Of a stretch of 64,000 bases of DNA, positions 36,577 through 46,470 are shown one piece after another. The notes beneath the pieces are model-generated. The model had not been told where the DNA came from. It ran no database searches and was given only the letters and a program-made list of their open reading frames with translations. A program made the translations under genes and the position numbers. Within the stretch, counting starts at the first letter, position 1. Each line of letters starts with the position of its first letter. Origin of the DNA: Paucilactobacillus hokkaidonensis JCM 18461 (GTDB taxonomy: Bacteria; Bacillota; Bacilli; Lactobacillales; Lactobacillaceae). Where the stretch lies: the NCBI RefSeq assembly GCF_000829395.1, contig NZ_AP014680.1, positions 1,302,001-1,366,000 of the forward strand. The letters are read 5' to 3'.

Positions 36577-38421
36577 TTACTTTTTACCACTGATTTTACG
36601 TTGTTTAGCTTCTTTTTCACGAGCATTCGTGTTCAAAGTCTGTTTACGTAAACGAACATTGTTTGGTGTTACTTCACAATATTCATCATCATTTAGGAAT
36701 TCCAATGATTCTTCGAGTGAAAAATGGGTTGGTGTCTTAATACGGGCCATGTCATCAGAACCTGAAGAACGAACATTAGTTAAGTTCTTCCCTTTAGTGA
36801 TATTAACCGCAATATCATTTTCACGGCTATTTTCACCGATAATCATTCCTTCATAGACATCAGTTCCTGGATCGATTAGGAGCGTTCCACGGCTTTCGGC
36901 ATTCATCATAGCATAAGTAGTTGCCTTACCTGAATTAATCGATACAAGCGTTCCCTTTTGACGACCAGGATGCCAGTTTTTAATAACTGGAGCATACTTA
37001 GAAAAAGTATGGTTCATGATCCCGTAACCACGGGTCATAGACATGAACTCTGTTGAATAGCCAATTAAGCCTCGTGAAGGGGCCAAGAATGTCAAACGAG
37101 TCTGACCATTGTCAGTTGACTCCATATTCTGCATTTCACCCTTACGTTGCGATAGACTGTCAATCACACTACCAGTATATTCTTCAGGAGTATCGATTTG
37201 AACTTCTTCAAAAGGCTCACTTCTGACACCATCGACGTCTCGATAGATAACTTCTGGACGTGACACTTGTAGTTCGTAGCCTTCACGCCGAAGTGTTTCA
37301 ACTAAAATTGATAGATGCAATTCACCACGTCCTGATACAACCCAAGCACCAGGTAAATCGGTATCATCAACTCGCAATGAAACATCTGTGTGCAATTCAG
37401 ATTTAATCCGTTCTTCCAATTGACGAGAAGTAACAAATTTACCATCTTGACCTGCAAATGGTGAATCATTGGTTCTAAATGTCATTTGAAGAGTTGGTTC
37501 ATCAATCCGTAAAATTGGTAATGCTTCAGGTGTACCAGAAGCAGCTACTGTTTCCCCGACATTGATATCTTCCATTCCTGAAACGGCACATAAATCCCCA
37601 GCCTTAGCTTCATTGATTTCCAGACGTTTAAGTCCGAAGAATCCAAATAATTTTGTAACCCGGAAATTTTGTTTAGATCCATCTAACTTCATAACTGTAA
37701 CGTTGTCGCCAACCTTGATTGCGCCACGGAAAACTCGGCCAATTCCAACACGACCAACAAAGTCGTTGTAGTCTAACATGGCTACTTGGAATTGAAGTGG
37801 TTCGTCTGAGTTATCAATTGGAGCTGGAATCTTGTCAACAATTGTATCAAAGATTGGCTTCATTGTATGTTCTTGTGAGTCTAAATCAGAATCATAGCTT
37901 GAAGTCCCATTCATTGCAGATGCATAAACAACTGGGAAGTCCAACTGTTCTTCATCGGCACCCAACTCAATAAATAAATCAAGCACTTCATCGACAACTT
38001 CTTCAGGACGAGCACCTGGGCGATCAACTTTGTTAATAACCACAATTGGTGTTAGATGTTGGCTCAAAGCCTTTTTAAGCACAAACCGTGTTTGTGGCAT
38101 TGTTCCTTCAAAAGCATCAACAACTAGTAAAACACCATCAACCAACCGCATGATTCGTTCAACTTCGCCACCAAAGTCAGCATGTCCCGGTGTATCAAGG
38201 ATATTAATTTGTTTGTCCTTATAACGAACAGCAGTATTCTTCGACAGAATCGTAATTCCTCGTTCACGTTCGATTGCATTAGAATCCAATGCACGATCTT
38301 CAATTTGGGTATGTTCATCCAAAGTATCAGATTGTTTTAACATTTCATTAACTAATGTTGTCTTACCGTGGTCAACATGGGCAATAATGGCGATGTTACG
38401 AATATCATCTCTTAATTTCAA
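36577..38421 (-). CDS. typA: Ribosome-associated GTPase TypA/BipA
   Basis: Translational GTPase related to EF-G, needed for growth under stress and cold. The 614-residue product has [20 protein letters not shown] (G1), RERGITI (switch I), [15 protein letters not shown] (G3) and [10 protein letters not shown] (G4). The C-terminal part has [25 protein letters not shown] typical of TypA. The start is TTG at 38419-38421 with AAGGGA upstream. It is monocistronic. Confidence 0.97.
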   Translation of the reverse strand: MKLRDDIRNIAIIAHVDHGKTTLVNEMLKQSDTLDEHTQIEDRALDSNAIERERGITILSKNTAVRYKDKQINILDTPGHADFGGEVERIMRLVDGVLLVVDAFEGTMPQTRFVLKKALSQHLTPIVVINKVDRPGARPEEVVDEVLDLFIELGADEEQLDFPVVYASAMNGTSSYDSDLDSQEHTMKPIFDTIVDKIPAPIDNSDEPLQFQVAMLDYNDFVGRVGIGRVFRGAIKVGDNVTVMKLDGSKQNFRVTKLFGFFGLKRLEINEAKAGDLCAVSGMEDINVGETVAASGTPEALPILRIDEPTLQMTFRTNDSPFAGQDGKFVTSRQLEERIKSELHTDVSLRVDDTDLPGAWVVSGRGELHLSILVETLRREGYELQVSRPEVIYRDVDGVRSEPFEEVQIDTPEEYTGSVIDSLSQRKGEMQNMESTDNGQTRLTFLAPSRGLIGYSTEFMSMTRGYGIMNHTFSKYAPVIKNWHPGRQKGTLVSINSGKATTYAMMNAESRGTLLIDPGTDVYEGMIIGENSRENDIAVNITKGKNLTNVRSSGSDDMARIKTPTHFSLEESLEFLNDDEYCEVTPNNVRLRKQTLNTNAREKEAKQRKISGKK

Positions 38422-38493
38422 AATAATTTCTTCCCTTCAATATAAAAACTGTGCTTTGAGTATCACGGATAGCAAGTTATCGGCATAAAAAAA

Positions 38494-38512
38494 CTGTGAC
38501 AAGTGGTCACAG
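38494..38512 (-). terminator. Terminator of the inositol-phosphatase-family gene
   Basis: CTGTGAC (38494-38500) pairs with GTCACAG (38506-38512); TTTTTTTATG follows on the minus strand. Confidence 0.8.
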
Positions 38513-38521
38513 TCAACCAAA

Positions 38522-39289
38522 TCAATTTGCAAGAGTGATTACCTCTTCACTTGCACGTTCTGTCGCTACTAATACAACGTTAGATGATAGCATACTTAGT
38601 GGCCCGCCGTCAATAGCTTTCACCTGTAAGTTTAACGTTTGTGCTAAAATTTTGCCGGCAGCAAAGTCCCACGGTCGCAGATAAGAAATATAGCCGATTA
38701 ATTCGCCGCTCATAACTTTAGCAAACTCAATTCCCGCGCTACCATACATCCGTGGTCCTCTACTTTTTTTTGCAATTACCTGCATATTATGATCATTATT
38801 AATTAACAATGGACCGCTAATTCCAATTAATGCATCTCTAAGATGAAGATTAGTTGGCGGTTCAATTTGTTTGTTATTGACAAAAACAGATTTCGTGTCA
38901 CCATGATACAATTGTGCGTTCATCACATCCATGATATAACCCAAAACACCCACGCCATCTTCATAAAGAGAAATCATAATAGCAAAATTATTTTGTTGCA
39001 TCACAAAATTCATGGTTCCATCAAGTGGATCAATTAACCAAACACGACCAGCAGTTTGTTCTATTTGATCTCCAAATCCTTCTTCTCCTAAAATCTGAGC
39101 GTCAGGATCAAGCTCCCGCAGCTTAGCAACAATTGCTTTTTCATTACTTTTATCAACTGTTGTCACTAAATCTTTACGCCCTGATTTTTCATCAACGTTA
39201 AATGGCTGTTGCATTTTACTTAATGTTTCTGTTCGCATTTGCCACATCAAAGCTTGAACTTCTTGATCAATTTGTTTTAATTCCGTCAT
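38522..39289 (-). CDS. Inositol monophosphatase family protein
   Basis: Magnesium-dependent, lithium-sensitive-type phosphatase fold (255 residues). Motifs: ILGEEGFGD (metal-binding Glu), WLIDPLDGTMNFV (DPLDGT motif) and SYLRPWDFAAGKILA (WDFAAG, the third metal site). The substrate in Gram-positive bacteria may be inositol phosphates, fructose-1,6-bisphosphate or NADP; this cannot be told from sequence. The start at 39289 has AAAGGTG eight bases upstream. It follows UPF0223, a conserved pair in Bacilli. Confidence 0.9.
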   Translation of the reverse strand: MTELKQIDQEVQALMWQMRTETLSKMQQPFNVDEKSGRKDLVTTVDKSNEKAIVAKLRELDPDAQILGEEGFGDQIEQTAGRVWLIDPLDGTMNFVMQQNNFAIMISLYEDGVGVLGYIMDVMNAQLYHGDTKSVFVNNKQIEPPTNLHLRDALIGISGPLLINNDHNMQVIAKKSRGPRMYGSAGIEFAKVMSGELIGYISYLRPWDFAAGKILAQTLNLQVKAIDGGPLSMLSSNVVLVATERASEEVITLAN

Positions 39290-39296
39290 CAAACGA

Positions 39297-39578
39297 TCAC
39301 CTTTCCAATAGCTTTATTGTTTGGCGGTCACTAGCTTGAGCAGTTTTAATAACTTGGTATAACTCATATCCTGATTCAGCCTCAAACTGTCTTCCTAACT
39401 GCTTTTCTTCTGCCTTTGAATTAACGATAACTTTAAAATCACGATATTGCTTTAAAATTGCTTCTCGTGATGCCCCTATTTCATAAGCGTCCTCAACAAG
39501 TTGGAACATTTTAATAACCGTAGTCAATTCCTCGGTACTCCAGTCAGCGTTAAGGGGATAACTATAACTTTTCTCCAT
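39297..39578 (-). CDS. UPF0223 family protein (YktA type)
   Basis: A soluble protein of 93 residues, SYSYPLNADWSTEELTTVIKMFQLVEDAYEIGASREAILKQYRDFK, matching UPF0223. The family is all-helical and uncharacterised. AAGAGG lies 8 bases before the ATG. It is directly upstream of the inositol-phosphatase-family gene and probably cotranscribed with it. Confidence 0.9.
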   Translation of the reverse strand: MEKSYSYPLNADWSTEELTTVIKMFQLVEDAYEIGASREAILKQYRDFKVIVNSKAEEKQLGRQFEAESGYELYQVIKTAQASDRQTIKLLER

Positions 39579-39660
39579 TTTTAATACCTCTTAATAAACT
39601 AGTTTAAATTACTCACTTATAGTACCGCAAATCAAAGGTTGTCTCAAATCAGATTAATTG

Positions 39661-39699
39661 AAATCAAAAAAATCGCCCAATTGGACGATTTTTTGATTT
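39661..39699 (-). terminator. Terminator of the pdh operon
   Basis: AAATCAAAAAAATCG and CGATTTTTTGATTT surround a CC/GG-closed loop; it follows the pdhD stop codon by 10 bases. Confidence 0.8.
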
Positions 39700-39708
39700 C
39701 AATCTAAC

Positions 39709-41130
39709 CTAGATGTGAGTTGGATATCCTAACGCCACATCAGCAGCTTCTTGAATTGGTTCACTTAATGTTGGATGTGGATGAATTGTTAAGGCAATAT
39801 CTTCAACATTCATACCACCGTTAACAGCTAGTGACAATTCAGCAATTAAATCACTTGCTTCAGGTCCAATTACTTGTGCACCAACCATATTACCACCATC
39901 TTTAGTGTAAACTAACCGAACAAAACCATCCGGCTGATCTAGTGAAACCGCACGTGCATTACCTGCAAATGGGAATTTAGCAGTTGCAACTTCCATGCCT
40001 TTGTCCTTAGCTTCTGCAGCAGTCATTCCTACAGTAGCTAGTTCAGGATCAGCAAAACAGACGGCTGGAACACCAACCCAATCGTTAGCAGTCTTATTGC
40101 CAGCAATGGCCCCTGCAGCAGTCTTACCTTCAAAGAAGGCTTTGTGTGCCAATGCAGGCCCGGGTACAATGTCGCCAATAGCAAAGATATTGTTGACACT
40201 TGTCCGACCTTGTTGGTCAACTTCTACCAACCCATGATCGTTCAATTTAACACTGGTCATTTCCAAACCAAAGTTATCTGTGTTTGGCTTACGGCCAACT
40301 GATACTAAACAGTAATCAGCTTTAATTGTCTGCTCTTTGCCATCAACTTCGTAAGTGACAGAAACACTCTTGTCGTCTTGAACTGATTTTTTAGCCATTG
40401 CACTCGTAATCACGTCAACGCCTTTTTTCTTCAGTTTTTTAACAACAATTGAGATCATGTCTTTTTCAAAATTTGGTAAAATTGAAGGAGTTCCTTCAAG
40501 GATTGTTACATGAGCTCCTAAGTTAGCATATGCTCCTGCTAATTCAGTACCAATGTAACCCCCACCAATAACCACTAACTCTTTAGGGACCTCTGGTAAA
40601 TTAAGCGCACCAGTTGAATCGACTACCCGGCCATCAAACTTAAAATTAGGAATTTCAACAGGACGGCTTCCAGTAGCTAAAATTAAGTTTTTGAACTTAT
40701 ATGTGGCACCACCACCATTATCCATAAACTGCTTAGGGCCAACTGCCATAACTCGTAATTGACTATCGTTATCTAAGAATGCTTCTCCCTCAATAACATC
40801 AACCTTGTGTTTCTTTAACAACATTGTGACACCACTTGTCATTCGGTCAACCACTTTGGTTTGTTTCCATTCCTGAGTTTTAGTAAAATCAATTGTTGCT
40901 GGTTGAGTCGTAATACCAAATACTGACGCATCGTTGGCTTCTTGTAAGCGATGACCAGCATTAATCAATGCTTTTGATGGAACACAGCCAACATTAAGAC
41001 AAACCCCACCAAGGGTCCCTTTTTCAATTAATGTTACCTTTTGTCCAAGTTCTGAAGCACGAATGGCAGCCACGTAGCCACCGGGACCTCCGCCAACAAT
41101 TACTGTTTCCTTTTCTTCAACATCTGCCAT
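39709..41130 (-). CDS. pdhD: Dihydrolipoyl dehydrogenase (E3)
   Basis: Flavoprotein that reoxidises the lipoyl arm of the pyruvate dehydrogenase complex. In 473 residues: FAD motif VIVGGGPGGYVAAIRA, redox disulfide Cys44 and Cys49 (GGVCLNVGCVPSK), NAD motif VVIGGGYIGTELAGAYANLG, and the C-terminal His-Glu pair in TIHPHPTLSE. It is last of four genes in the pdhABCD operon. Confidence 0.97.
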   Translation of the reverse strand: MADVEEKETVIVGGGPGGYVAAIRASELGQKVTLIEKGTLGGVCLNVGCVPSKALINAGHRLQEANDASVFGITTQPATIDFTKTQEWKQTKVVDRMTSGVTMLLKKHKVDVIEGEAFLDNDSQLRVMAVGPKQFMDNGGGATYKFKNLILATGSRPVEIPNFKFDGRVVDSTGALNLPEVPKELVVIGGGYIGTELAGAYANLGAHVTILEGTPSILPNFEKDMISIVVKKLKKKGVDVITSAMAKKSVQDDKSVSVTYEVDGKEQTIKADYCLVSVGRKPNTDNFGLEMTSVKLNDHGLVEVDQQGRTSVNNIFAIGDIVPGPALAHKAFFEGKTAAGAIAGNKTANDWVGVPAVCFADPELATVGMTAAEAKDKGMEVATAKFPFAGNARAVSLDQPDGFVRLVYTKDGGNMVGAQVIGPEASDLIAELSLAVNGGMNVEDIALTIHPHPTLSEPIQEAADVALGYPTHI

Positions 41131-41137
41131 GTGACAA

Positions 41138-42436
41138 TCATCCTTCCATTAACAACATTGCTGGATCATGTAATAATTTATTCATATAATTAAGTGCATT
41201 TTGAGCCAACGCACCGTCAATCAAACGGTGATCATAGCTGAGAGATAACTTCAACATGTTACCAACCACAATCTCACCATCTTCATTTACATATGGTTCT
41301 TTAGCAATTTTACCAACACCTAAAATTGCTACTTCTGGTTGATTAATAACTGGAGTAAACCATCCACCACCAATTGAGCCAACATTACTGATTGTAATCG
41401 AGCCACCACTCATTGATTTGGCACTCAACTTATTAGCATAGGCAGCTTCACTATTTTCAGTGATTTCTTTGGCAATCTCAAACATGCCCTTTGAATCCGC
41501 ATTCTTAATATTAGGCACATACAGACCATCATCGGTATTGGTAGCAATCCCAATGTTGTAATAGTGTTTGTAAACAATTTCTTGAGTTGTATCATCAATT
41601 GATGCATTTAATTCAGGGAATTTCTTGATAGTTGCCACTAAGGCCTTAACCATGTATGGCAAGAATGTTAAATGAATTTCTTGATCAGCAGCTGCTTGTT
41701 TGTACTTCTTACGGTTAGCCATCAATGCTGAAACTTCAACATCATCAAATGATGTTACATGTGGGGCAATATCTTTAGAAGTTCTCATTGACTTAGCAAT
41801 GATCTTCCTCATCTGTGACATTGGCTCACGTGTTTCTAGTTCTGGCTGATCAGACTTGTATGCCTTAATAGCTTGTCCACCAGCTTTTGGAGCTGCTGAA
41901 CTTGGAGCAGCACTCGCTGTTGCACTAGCAGCTGGAGCACTGGCACCATTAAAGTTGTCAATATCTGCTTGTAAGACTTGCCCATGGTTACCACTTGGTT
42001 GTACCAAACTGATATCCACACCCTTATCACGAGCATATTGACGGACTGATGGCATTGCAAGCACTAATTTATTTGGTTCAGATAATGGAGCCACACTACC
42101 AGAAACAGCTGGTGCCTCTTCTTTAGCACCTGAATCATCAGCCACAGCGGCATCTTCTTTAGCCGATGCTGCTGGTTCGTCATCCCCAGTATCAGGAGAG
42201 CCATCATCAATTTCAACCAGCGTGTCACCAATCTCAACTGTGTCCCCTTCTTGAGCAACAATTTTTTTGATTGTCCCACCAACTGGAGTAGGTAATTCAG
42301 AAACAGACTTATCATTTTGGATTTCAACTAATGAATCGTCTTCATTAACTTTATCTCCTTCTTTAACAAGCCAAGATGCAATTTCTCCTTCAGCCATACC
42401 TTCGCCAAGCTCTGGGAGTTTAAATTTAAATGCCAT
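41138..42436 (-). CDS. pdhC: Pyruvate dehydrogenase E2, dihydrolipoamide acetyltransferase
   Basis: Core enzyme of the complex. The 432-residue protein has one N-terminal lipoyl domain (lipoyl-Lys43 in [11 protein letters not shown]), an Asp/Glu/Ala-rich linker, an E1/E3-binding domain (about 130-165, [23 protein letters not shown]), a second Ala/Ser/Pro linker and the catalytic domain ending [16 protein letters not shown] with the active-site His and Asp. Many relatives have more than one lipoyl domain; here there is one. Confidence 0.96.
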   Translation of the reverse strand: MAFKFKLPELGEGMAEGEIASWLVKEGDKVNEDDSLVEIQNDKSVSELPTPVGGTIKKIVAQEGDTVEIGDTLVEIDDGSPDTGDDEPAASAKEDAAVADDSGAKEEAPAVSGSVAPLSEPNKLVLAMPSVRQYARDKGVDISLVQPSGNHGQVLQADIDNFNGASAPAASATASAAPSSAAPKAGGQAIKAYKSDQPELETREPMSQMRKIIAKSMRTSKDIAPHVTSFDDVEVSALMANRKKYKQAAADQEIHLTFLPYMVKALVATIKKFPELNASIDDTTQEIVYKHYYNIGIATNTDDGLYVPNIKNADSKGMFEIAKEITENSEAAYANKLSAKSMSGGSITISNVGSIGGGWFTPVINQPEVAILGVGKIAKEPYVNEDGEIVVGNMLKLSLSYDHRLIDGALAQNALNYMNKLLHDPAMLLMEG

Positions 42437-42468
42437 AGAGCAAACTTCCTTTCTTTCTCAATTATTAA

Positions 42469-43446
42469 TTAATACTCCAGTACTTCACGAACTTTTGCTT
42501 CAATATCATCAGCAGCTGGAATCCAAACATTTTCAGCTTGAGCAAAAGGATAAACACTATTTGGTGCAGCAACACGTCCAATTGGAGCATCTAACGACAT
42601 AATTGCATTTTCAGAAATTTCAGAAGCTACTTGGGCACCAACCCCGGCCATCTTTTGTGCCTCTTGCACAATAACAACCTTATGGGTCTTTTCTACTGAT
42701 GCAAAAATAGTATCTGTATCAATTGGTGATAGTGAACGTAAATCCACAACCTCAACTGAAATGTTTTCCTTGGCCAACTTTTCAGCAACTTTAAGTGCCT
42801 CATTAACTTCTGCACTGTAAGCAACAATGGTAACATCTGTTCCTTCTTGAACTACTTTGGCAGTATCCAGTGGAACAGTATACTTTTCATCAGGAATATC
42901 ATCTTTCATAGAACGATACAATTTCAAGTTTTCCATGAATAAGACAGGATCATTATTCTCAACAGCTGAAATAACCATTCCTTTGGCATCATATGGATTA
43001 CTTGGTGTCACCACACGTAATCCTGGAATACCAGTATAGAAATTCTCTAAGTTATCAGCATGCATTTCAGCAGTATGGGTTCCACCACCAAATGGTGTCC
43101 GAATTGTAATTGGTAAATTCTTTTCAGCACCAAAACGGAACCGTGTCCGTGCCATTTGACCGGCAATTGAATCAACTGCTTCAAATGTGAATCCCATAAA
43201 TTGAATTTCTGGAATTGGACGCCAGCCAGTTAGACCTAATCCAATTGATAAACCTAAAATACCAGATTCAGCTAATGGTGTATCAAATACTCGATCTTCA
43301 CCATACTTTTCTTGCAGGCCTTGTGTAGTTCTGAATACACCACCATTTTTCCCAACATCCTCACCAAAAATAAGAGTCTTGGGATCTTCATTCAAAACAA
43401 TGTCTAACCCGTCGGTAATTGCTTGGATATATGATTTTTTAGCCAT
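42469..43446 (-). CDS. pdhB: Pyruvate dehydrogenase E1 component, beta subunit
   Basis: Forms the E1 heterotetramer with PdhA. The 325-residue protein starts SYIQAITDGLDIVLNEDPKTLIFGEDVGKNGGVFRTT and has FETPLAES-like DTPLAESGILGLSIGL, EIQFMGF and VVDLRSLSPIDTDTI typical of transketolase-type beta chains. It is 2 bases downstream of pdhA, consistent with coupled translation. Confidence 0.96.
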   Translation of the reverse strand: MAKKSYIQAITDGLDIVLNEDPKTLIFGEDVGKNGGVFRTTQGLQEKYGEDRVFDTPLAESGILGLSIGLGLTGWRPIPEIQFMGFTFEAVDSIAGQMARTRFRFGAEKNLPITIRTPFGGGTHTAEMHADNLENFYTGIPGLRVVTPSNPYDAKGMVISAVENNDPVLFMENLKLYRSMKDDIPDEKYTVPLDTAKVVQEGTDVTIVAYSAEVNEALKVAEKLAKENISVEVVDLRSLSPIDTDTIFASVEKTHKVVIVQEAQKMAGVGAQVASEISENAIMSLDAPIGRVAAPNSVYPFAQAENVWIPAADDIEAKVREVLEY

Positions 43447-43448
43447 GA

Positions 43449-44555
43449 TTACTTCGACTCCTTTGCTTCAAATTCGGCAATTTGCTTTTTAATATCCGGT
43501 GTTGGTACTTCAAATGTATTCTTTAGCATATCTGAAACTTTTTCAGGTTCAACACCGTCAGCCTCTTTAATTGCATCTTTAAATGAGTTTTTGCACTCTT
43601 CGACATATGCATCTTCTTGTTCTTGAGTCCATAATTTCTTGTCAGTCAAATATTTACGCATCCGAATTAATGGATCAATATCAAACCAAGGCTGTTCTTC
43701 TTCTTTAGTACGGTAACGACTAGGATCATCACCAGCACTACTATGAGCACCAAAACGATAAGTCAACGTTTCAATCATAACCGGACCATTGCCTGCAGCA
43801 GCAAATTCACGTGCTTCTTTAGCAACTTGGTAGCAAGCTAGAATATCCATCCCGTCAACCTGAACGCTAGGAATACCGGCAGCAACAGCCTTTTGGGCTA
43901 ATGTTACTGCAGCCGTTTGTTTCTTTCTTGGAACAGAAATTGCAAAACCGTTATTTTGAATAATGAAAACTGCTGGCGCCTGGAAAGCACCCGCAAAGTT
44001 CATTCCTTCATACGTATCACCTTGTGATGTCCCACCATCACCAGTATATGCAAATGCTACAGCATCTTCGCCATTTTTCTTCAACCCTAGTGCGGCACCG
44101 GCCATTTCAACCATTTGTGCACCAATGATAATTTGTGGCATCAACGAGCGCGCTTTAAATTGGTTACCTTTAACATGTCCACGTGACCATAAATATCCTT
44201 CGGTTACAGTTGCACCATGTTGGATAAGTTGTGGAACATCACGGTAAGCTGGAAACAGAAAATCATTTTCTTTGAAAGCGGAAACCGTCCCCATTTCGCT
44301 AGCTTCTTCCCCAGCAGTTGGTGCATAGAAGCCTAAGCGTCCTTGACGTGAAAAGTTCATAGTTTGTTCGTGTAATGCACGCTCCCAAACTAATTTTTTC
44401 ATAAAATTAACTAATTGATCATTGGAAAAGTTTGCCATCAAATCTTCGTTAACAACTTTTGCATCGCTATCTAAGATTTGTACTGGTTTGAACTCTTTGC
44501 CAAGATTGGCTTTAAGATTCTCAAAGTCAACGGCTTTCTTACTTCCTTTGGCCAT
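43449..44555 (-). CDS. pdhA: Pyruvate dehydrogenase E1 component, alpha subunit
   Basis: Thiamine-diphosphate-binding subunit of E1. In 368 residues: the ThDP/metal motif AYTGDGGTSQGDTYEGMNFAGAF (GDG to N), FYAPTAGEEASEMG, RFGAHSSAGDDPSRYR (phosphorylation-loop region in homologues). The start at 44555 is supported by AAAGGAAAG 8 bases upstream; an in-frame ATG at 44615 is inside the probable promoter region. It heads the operon. Confidence 0.96.
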   Translation of the reverse strand: MAKGSKKAVDFENLKANLGKEFKPVQILDSDAKVVNEDLMANFSNDQLVNFMKKLVWERALHEQTMNFSRQGRLGFYAPTAGEEASEMGTVSAFKENDFLFPAYRDVPQLIQHGATVTEGYLWSRGHVKGNQFKARSLMPQIIIGAQMVEMAGAALGLKKNGEDAVAFAYTGDGGTSQGDTYEGMNFAGAFQAPAVFIIQNNGFAISVPRKKQTAAVTLAQKAVAAGIPSVQVDGMDILACYQVAKEAREFAAAGNGPVMIETLTYRFGAHSSAGDDPSRYRTKEEEQPWFDIDPLIRMRKYLTDKKLWTQEQEDAYVEECKNSFKDAIKEADGVEPEKVSDMLKNTFEVPTPDIKKQIAEFEAKESK

Positions 44556-44601
44556 AATTAACACTTTCCTTTCCTTTTTGTTTAGCGCTAGCAATAAACT
44601 A

Positions 44602-44615
44602 TGTAAGCGCTTCAC
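44602..44615. promoter_or_regulatory. Candidate cre site upstream of pdhA
   Basis: TGTAAGCGCTTCAC is a near-palindrome with the AAGCGCTT core of CcpA-binding cre sites; the right flank departs from the consensus at three positions. It lies 47-60 bases before pdhA, overlapping the likely promoter. Control of pdh genes by CcpA would be expected for a lactic acid bacterium, but this is inference. Confidence 0.4.
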
Positions 44616-44820
44616 CTACGTTACAAGTCAAAGTATACACCACCGACATGTAAATGCAAGCCCTTTCATGACCAAAAATAAGGCTTTTGTATGAGAAGTT
44701 TAATGTACTAAACAGTTCAGTGCTTCACAATCTTAGTTAAGTCTCATATTCTCATTTCAATTTTTTTATGATAGACTGGTTATTGTAGTATTTCGAAACA
44801 ATAACTGGAGATGAACCCAT

Positions 44821-45381
44821 TTGATTTTAATGAAAGATATCGTTCGGGATGGCGATCAAGTACTTCGCCAACAAGCAAACAAAGTAGAGTTCCCGCTCTC
44901 TGAAGATGTTCAGAAATTAGCCAAAGACATGATGGAATATTTGGAAATAAGCCAAACACCTGAATTATGTGAAAAATATAAGCTACGCGCTGGTGTCGGC
45001 TTAGCAGCACCCCAGGTGGGTGTTTCAAAACAGATGGCCGCGGTTTTAGTTCCTCCAACAGAAGAAGATGGTAAGCCTGAATTTAAGGATGTTATCATTA
45101 ATCCGGTAATTATCAGTGAATCAGTACAAGCTGGAGCCTTGACAGAAGGCGAAGGTTGTCTATCAGTTGATGCTGATGTTCCCGGCTATGTCCCCCGTCA
45201 TGATCGTATTACATTGCGTTATCAAGATGTTTCTGGTGAGTCACATACGATCCGTTTGAAACATTATCCGGCAATTGTGTGTCAACATGAAATCGATCAC
45301 TTACACGGAACATTATTTTACGATCATATCAGTAAGGAACAGCCCTTCACTGCCCCAGAAGATACAATTATGATCAACTAA
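44821..45381 (+). CDS. def: Peptide deformylase
   Basis: Removes the formyl group from nascent proteins. In 186 residues: motif [11 protein letters not shown] (58-67), motif II EGCLS with Cys123 region, motif III HEIDH (156-160). The insertion between motifs and the length are those of Gram-positive type 2 deformylases. The start is TTG: GGAG lies nine bases before it, whereas the next ATG is three codons further and too far from that site. It is convergent with the 161-aa gene and divergent from pdhA. Confidence 0.95.
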   Translation: MILMKDIVRDGDQVLRQQANKVEFPLSEDVQKLAKDMMEYLEISQTPELCEKYKLRAGVGLAAPQVGVSKQMAAVLVPPTEEDGKPEFKDVIINPVIISESVQAGALTEGEGCLSVDADVPGYVPRHDRITLRYQDVSGESHTIRLKHYPAIVCQHEIDHLHGTLFYDHISKEQPFTAPEDTIMIN

Positions 45382-45411
45382 AAAAGACAACCATAATTGG
45401 CTGTCTTTTTT
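45381..45411 (+). terminator. Terminator of def
   Basis: AAAAAGACA (45381-45389) pairs with TGTCTTTTT (45402-45410) around an ACCA/TTGG inner stem. Confidence 0.75.
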
Positions 45412-45454
45412 GTTTCTACTATTTGTGAATTAAATAACAATGTGTCTATTTTCT

Positions 45455-45940
45455 CTAATCGATTCGTTTTAAATCACGAACATATTCATAAGTAGCAACA
45501 TTCATTAAATACGCTATATCCAAATGTAACTTACTCTCAAATAACCAGGCATCTGTGACAATAAAGGCATTATCTGCATTGCTTACTTGCTCAATATTGT
45601 TATCCTGATCGTATTTTGATAAACGTTCGTTTAATGTTTTGGTCACAATCCCAAGTTGATCTGTATCTATATCTTGAGCCAACAGCGTATATTCAAACGC
45701 CATTACACCTCTACCCCAAACATCTGCGACTGTTTGTGATTGCGAAAATGTCACTTCACTATCATGCAACAACTTTTGGTCTGCTAAAACTTGCAGACAA
45801 GTACGCATGGCATCATCAGTGATCCCCTGAGCTGATTTACGTACAATTAACGTCGCATGCTTTGTAATCTCGTGATGAATTGCAATGTAAATAATTATTG
45901 CAACAATTACTGCTAAAACAATGATTAACGTCAAGCGCAT
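45455..45940 (-). CDS. Hypothetical membrane-anchored protein, 161 aa
   Basis: One N-terminal hydrophobic segment (about 2-22) precedes a soluble domain of some 135 residues with no cysteine in the visible C-terminal part and the sequence VADVWGRGVMAFEYTLLAQDIDTDQLGIVTKTLNERLSKYDQ. I do not recognise the family. The gene stands alone between def and rpoY, read towards def. A ribosome site GGAGGTGAC precedes the ATG. It may be an envelope protein of lactobacilli, but no function can be given. Confidence 0.65.
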   Translation of the reverse strand: MRLTLIIVLAVIVAIIIYIAIHHEITKHATLIVRKSAQGITDDAMRTCLQVLADQKLLHDSEVTFSQSQTVADVWGRGVMAFEYTLLAQDIDTDQLGIVTKTLNERLSKYDQDNNIEQVSNADNAFIVTDAWLFESKLHLDIAYLMNVATYEYVRDLKRID

Positions 45941-46013
45941 CTTGTCACCTCCGATATTCTCTTGTTAAGCATACCATTTTATTAAGTAATAGGAATAATA
46001 AAACGATAAATAT

Positions 46014-46028
46014 CGCGCATTAAGCGCG
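46014..46028. promoter_or_regulatory. GC-rich palindrome upstream of rpoY
   Basis: CGCGC (46014-46018), ATTAA, GCGCG (46024-46028); next to a second palindrome CGATAAATATCG. It stands out in an AT-rich intergenic region just upstream of a TAAAAT -10-like hexamer, so it may be an operator. Confidence 0.3.
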
Positions 46029-46095
46029 GTGAATGTGCTAAAATTAATGATGTTATATTTCCATTAATCTTAACCCACAAGGAGCAATATAAATA

Positions 46096-46308
46096 ATGGT
46101 TTTTAAAATATTTTACCAAGAAACAAAAATTCGTAATCCCAAACGAGAAACAACGCATTCAATGTACCTAGATTCTGATTCAGAATCAGAGGCACGGGTG
46201 TTGGTTGAAACAAACACGACACACAATATCGAGTTCATCGAAGCACTGAGTCCAGCTGCTTTAGAATATGAACAACAAGATCCAGCTTTCAAACTAACTA
46301 AGTTTTAA
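46096..46308 (+). CDS. rpoY: RNA polymerase epsilon subunit RpoY
   Basis: Small auxiliary subunit of Firmicutes RNA polymerase. The 70-residue protein MVFKIFYQETKIRNPKRETTHSMYLD...NIEFIEALSPAALEYEQQDPAFKL closely follows the Bacillus RpoY pattern (YKVFYQ, TxSLYIE, NIEFI, LEYEQQ). AAGGAG lies 11 bases before the ATG. In many Firmicutes the next gene is rnjA; here a terminator and a lipid-kinase gene follow instead. Confidence 0.92.
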   Translation: MVFKIFYQETKIRNPKRETTHSMYLDSDSESEARVLVETNTTHNIEFIEALSPAALEYEQQDPAFKLTKF

Positions 46309-46322
46309 TTATTATCAATAAT

Positions 46323-46361
46323 AAGAACTATAGCAAGAATTATTTTGTTAGAGTTCTTTTT
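46323..46361 (+). terminator. Terminator of rpoY
   Basis: AAGAACT (46323-46329) pairs with AGTTCTT (46352-46358); TTTTATTG follows. Confidence 0.7.
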
Positions 46362-46470
46362 ATTGATCGTAATTAAAACAAACCCAAAGGGTCCAACCAG
46401 TTTATATGTTTTCTGGGACTGAATTTGATCTATTAAGGATGTCTTTGTCTGACGGAGGAAAAAATGTTTC

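Noticed and set aside
43449-44615. PdhA starting at 44615
   Set aside because: The extra 20 residues would cover the promoter/cre region; the ATG at 44555 has a proper ribosome site.
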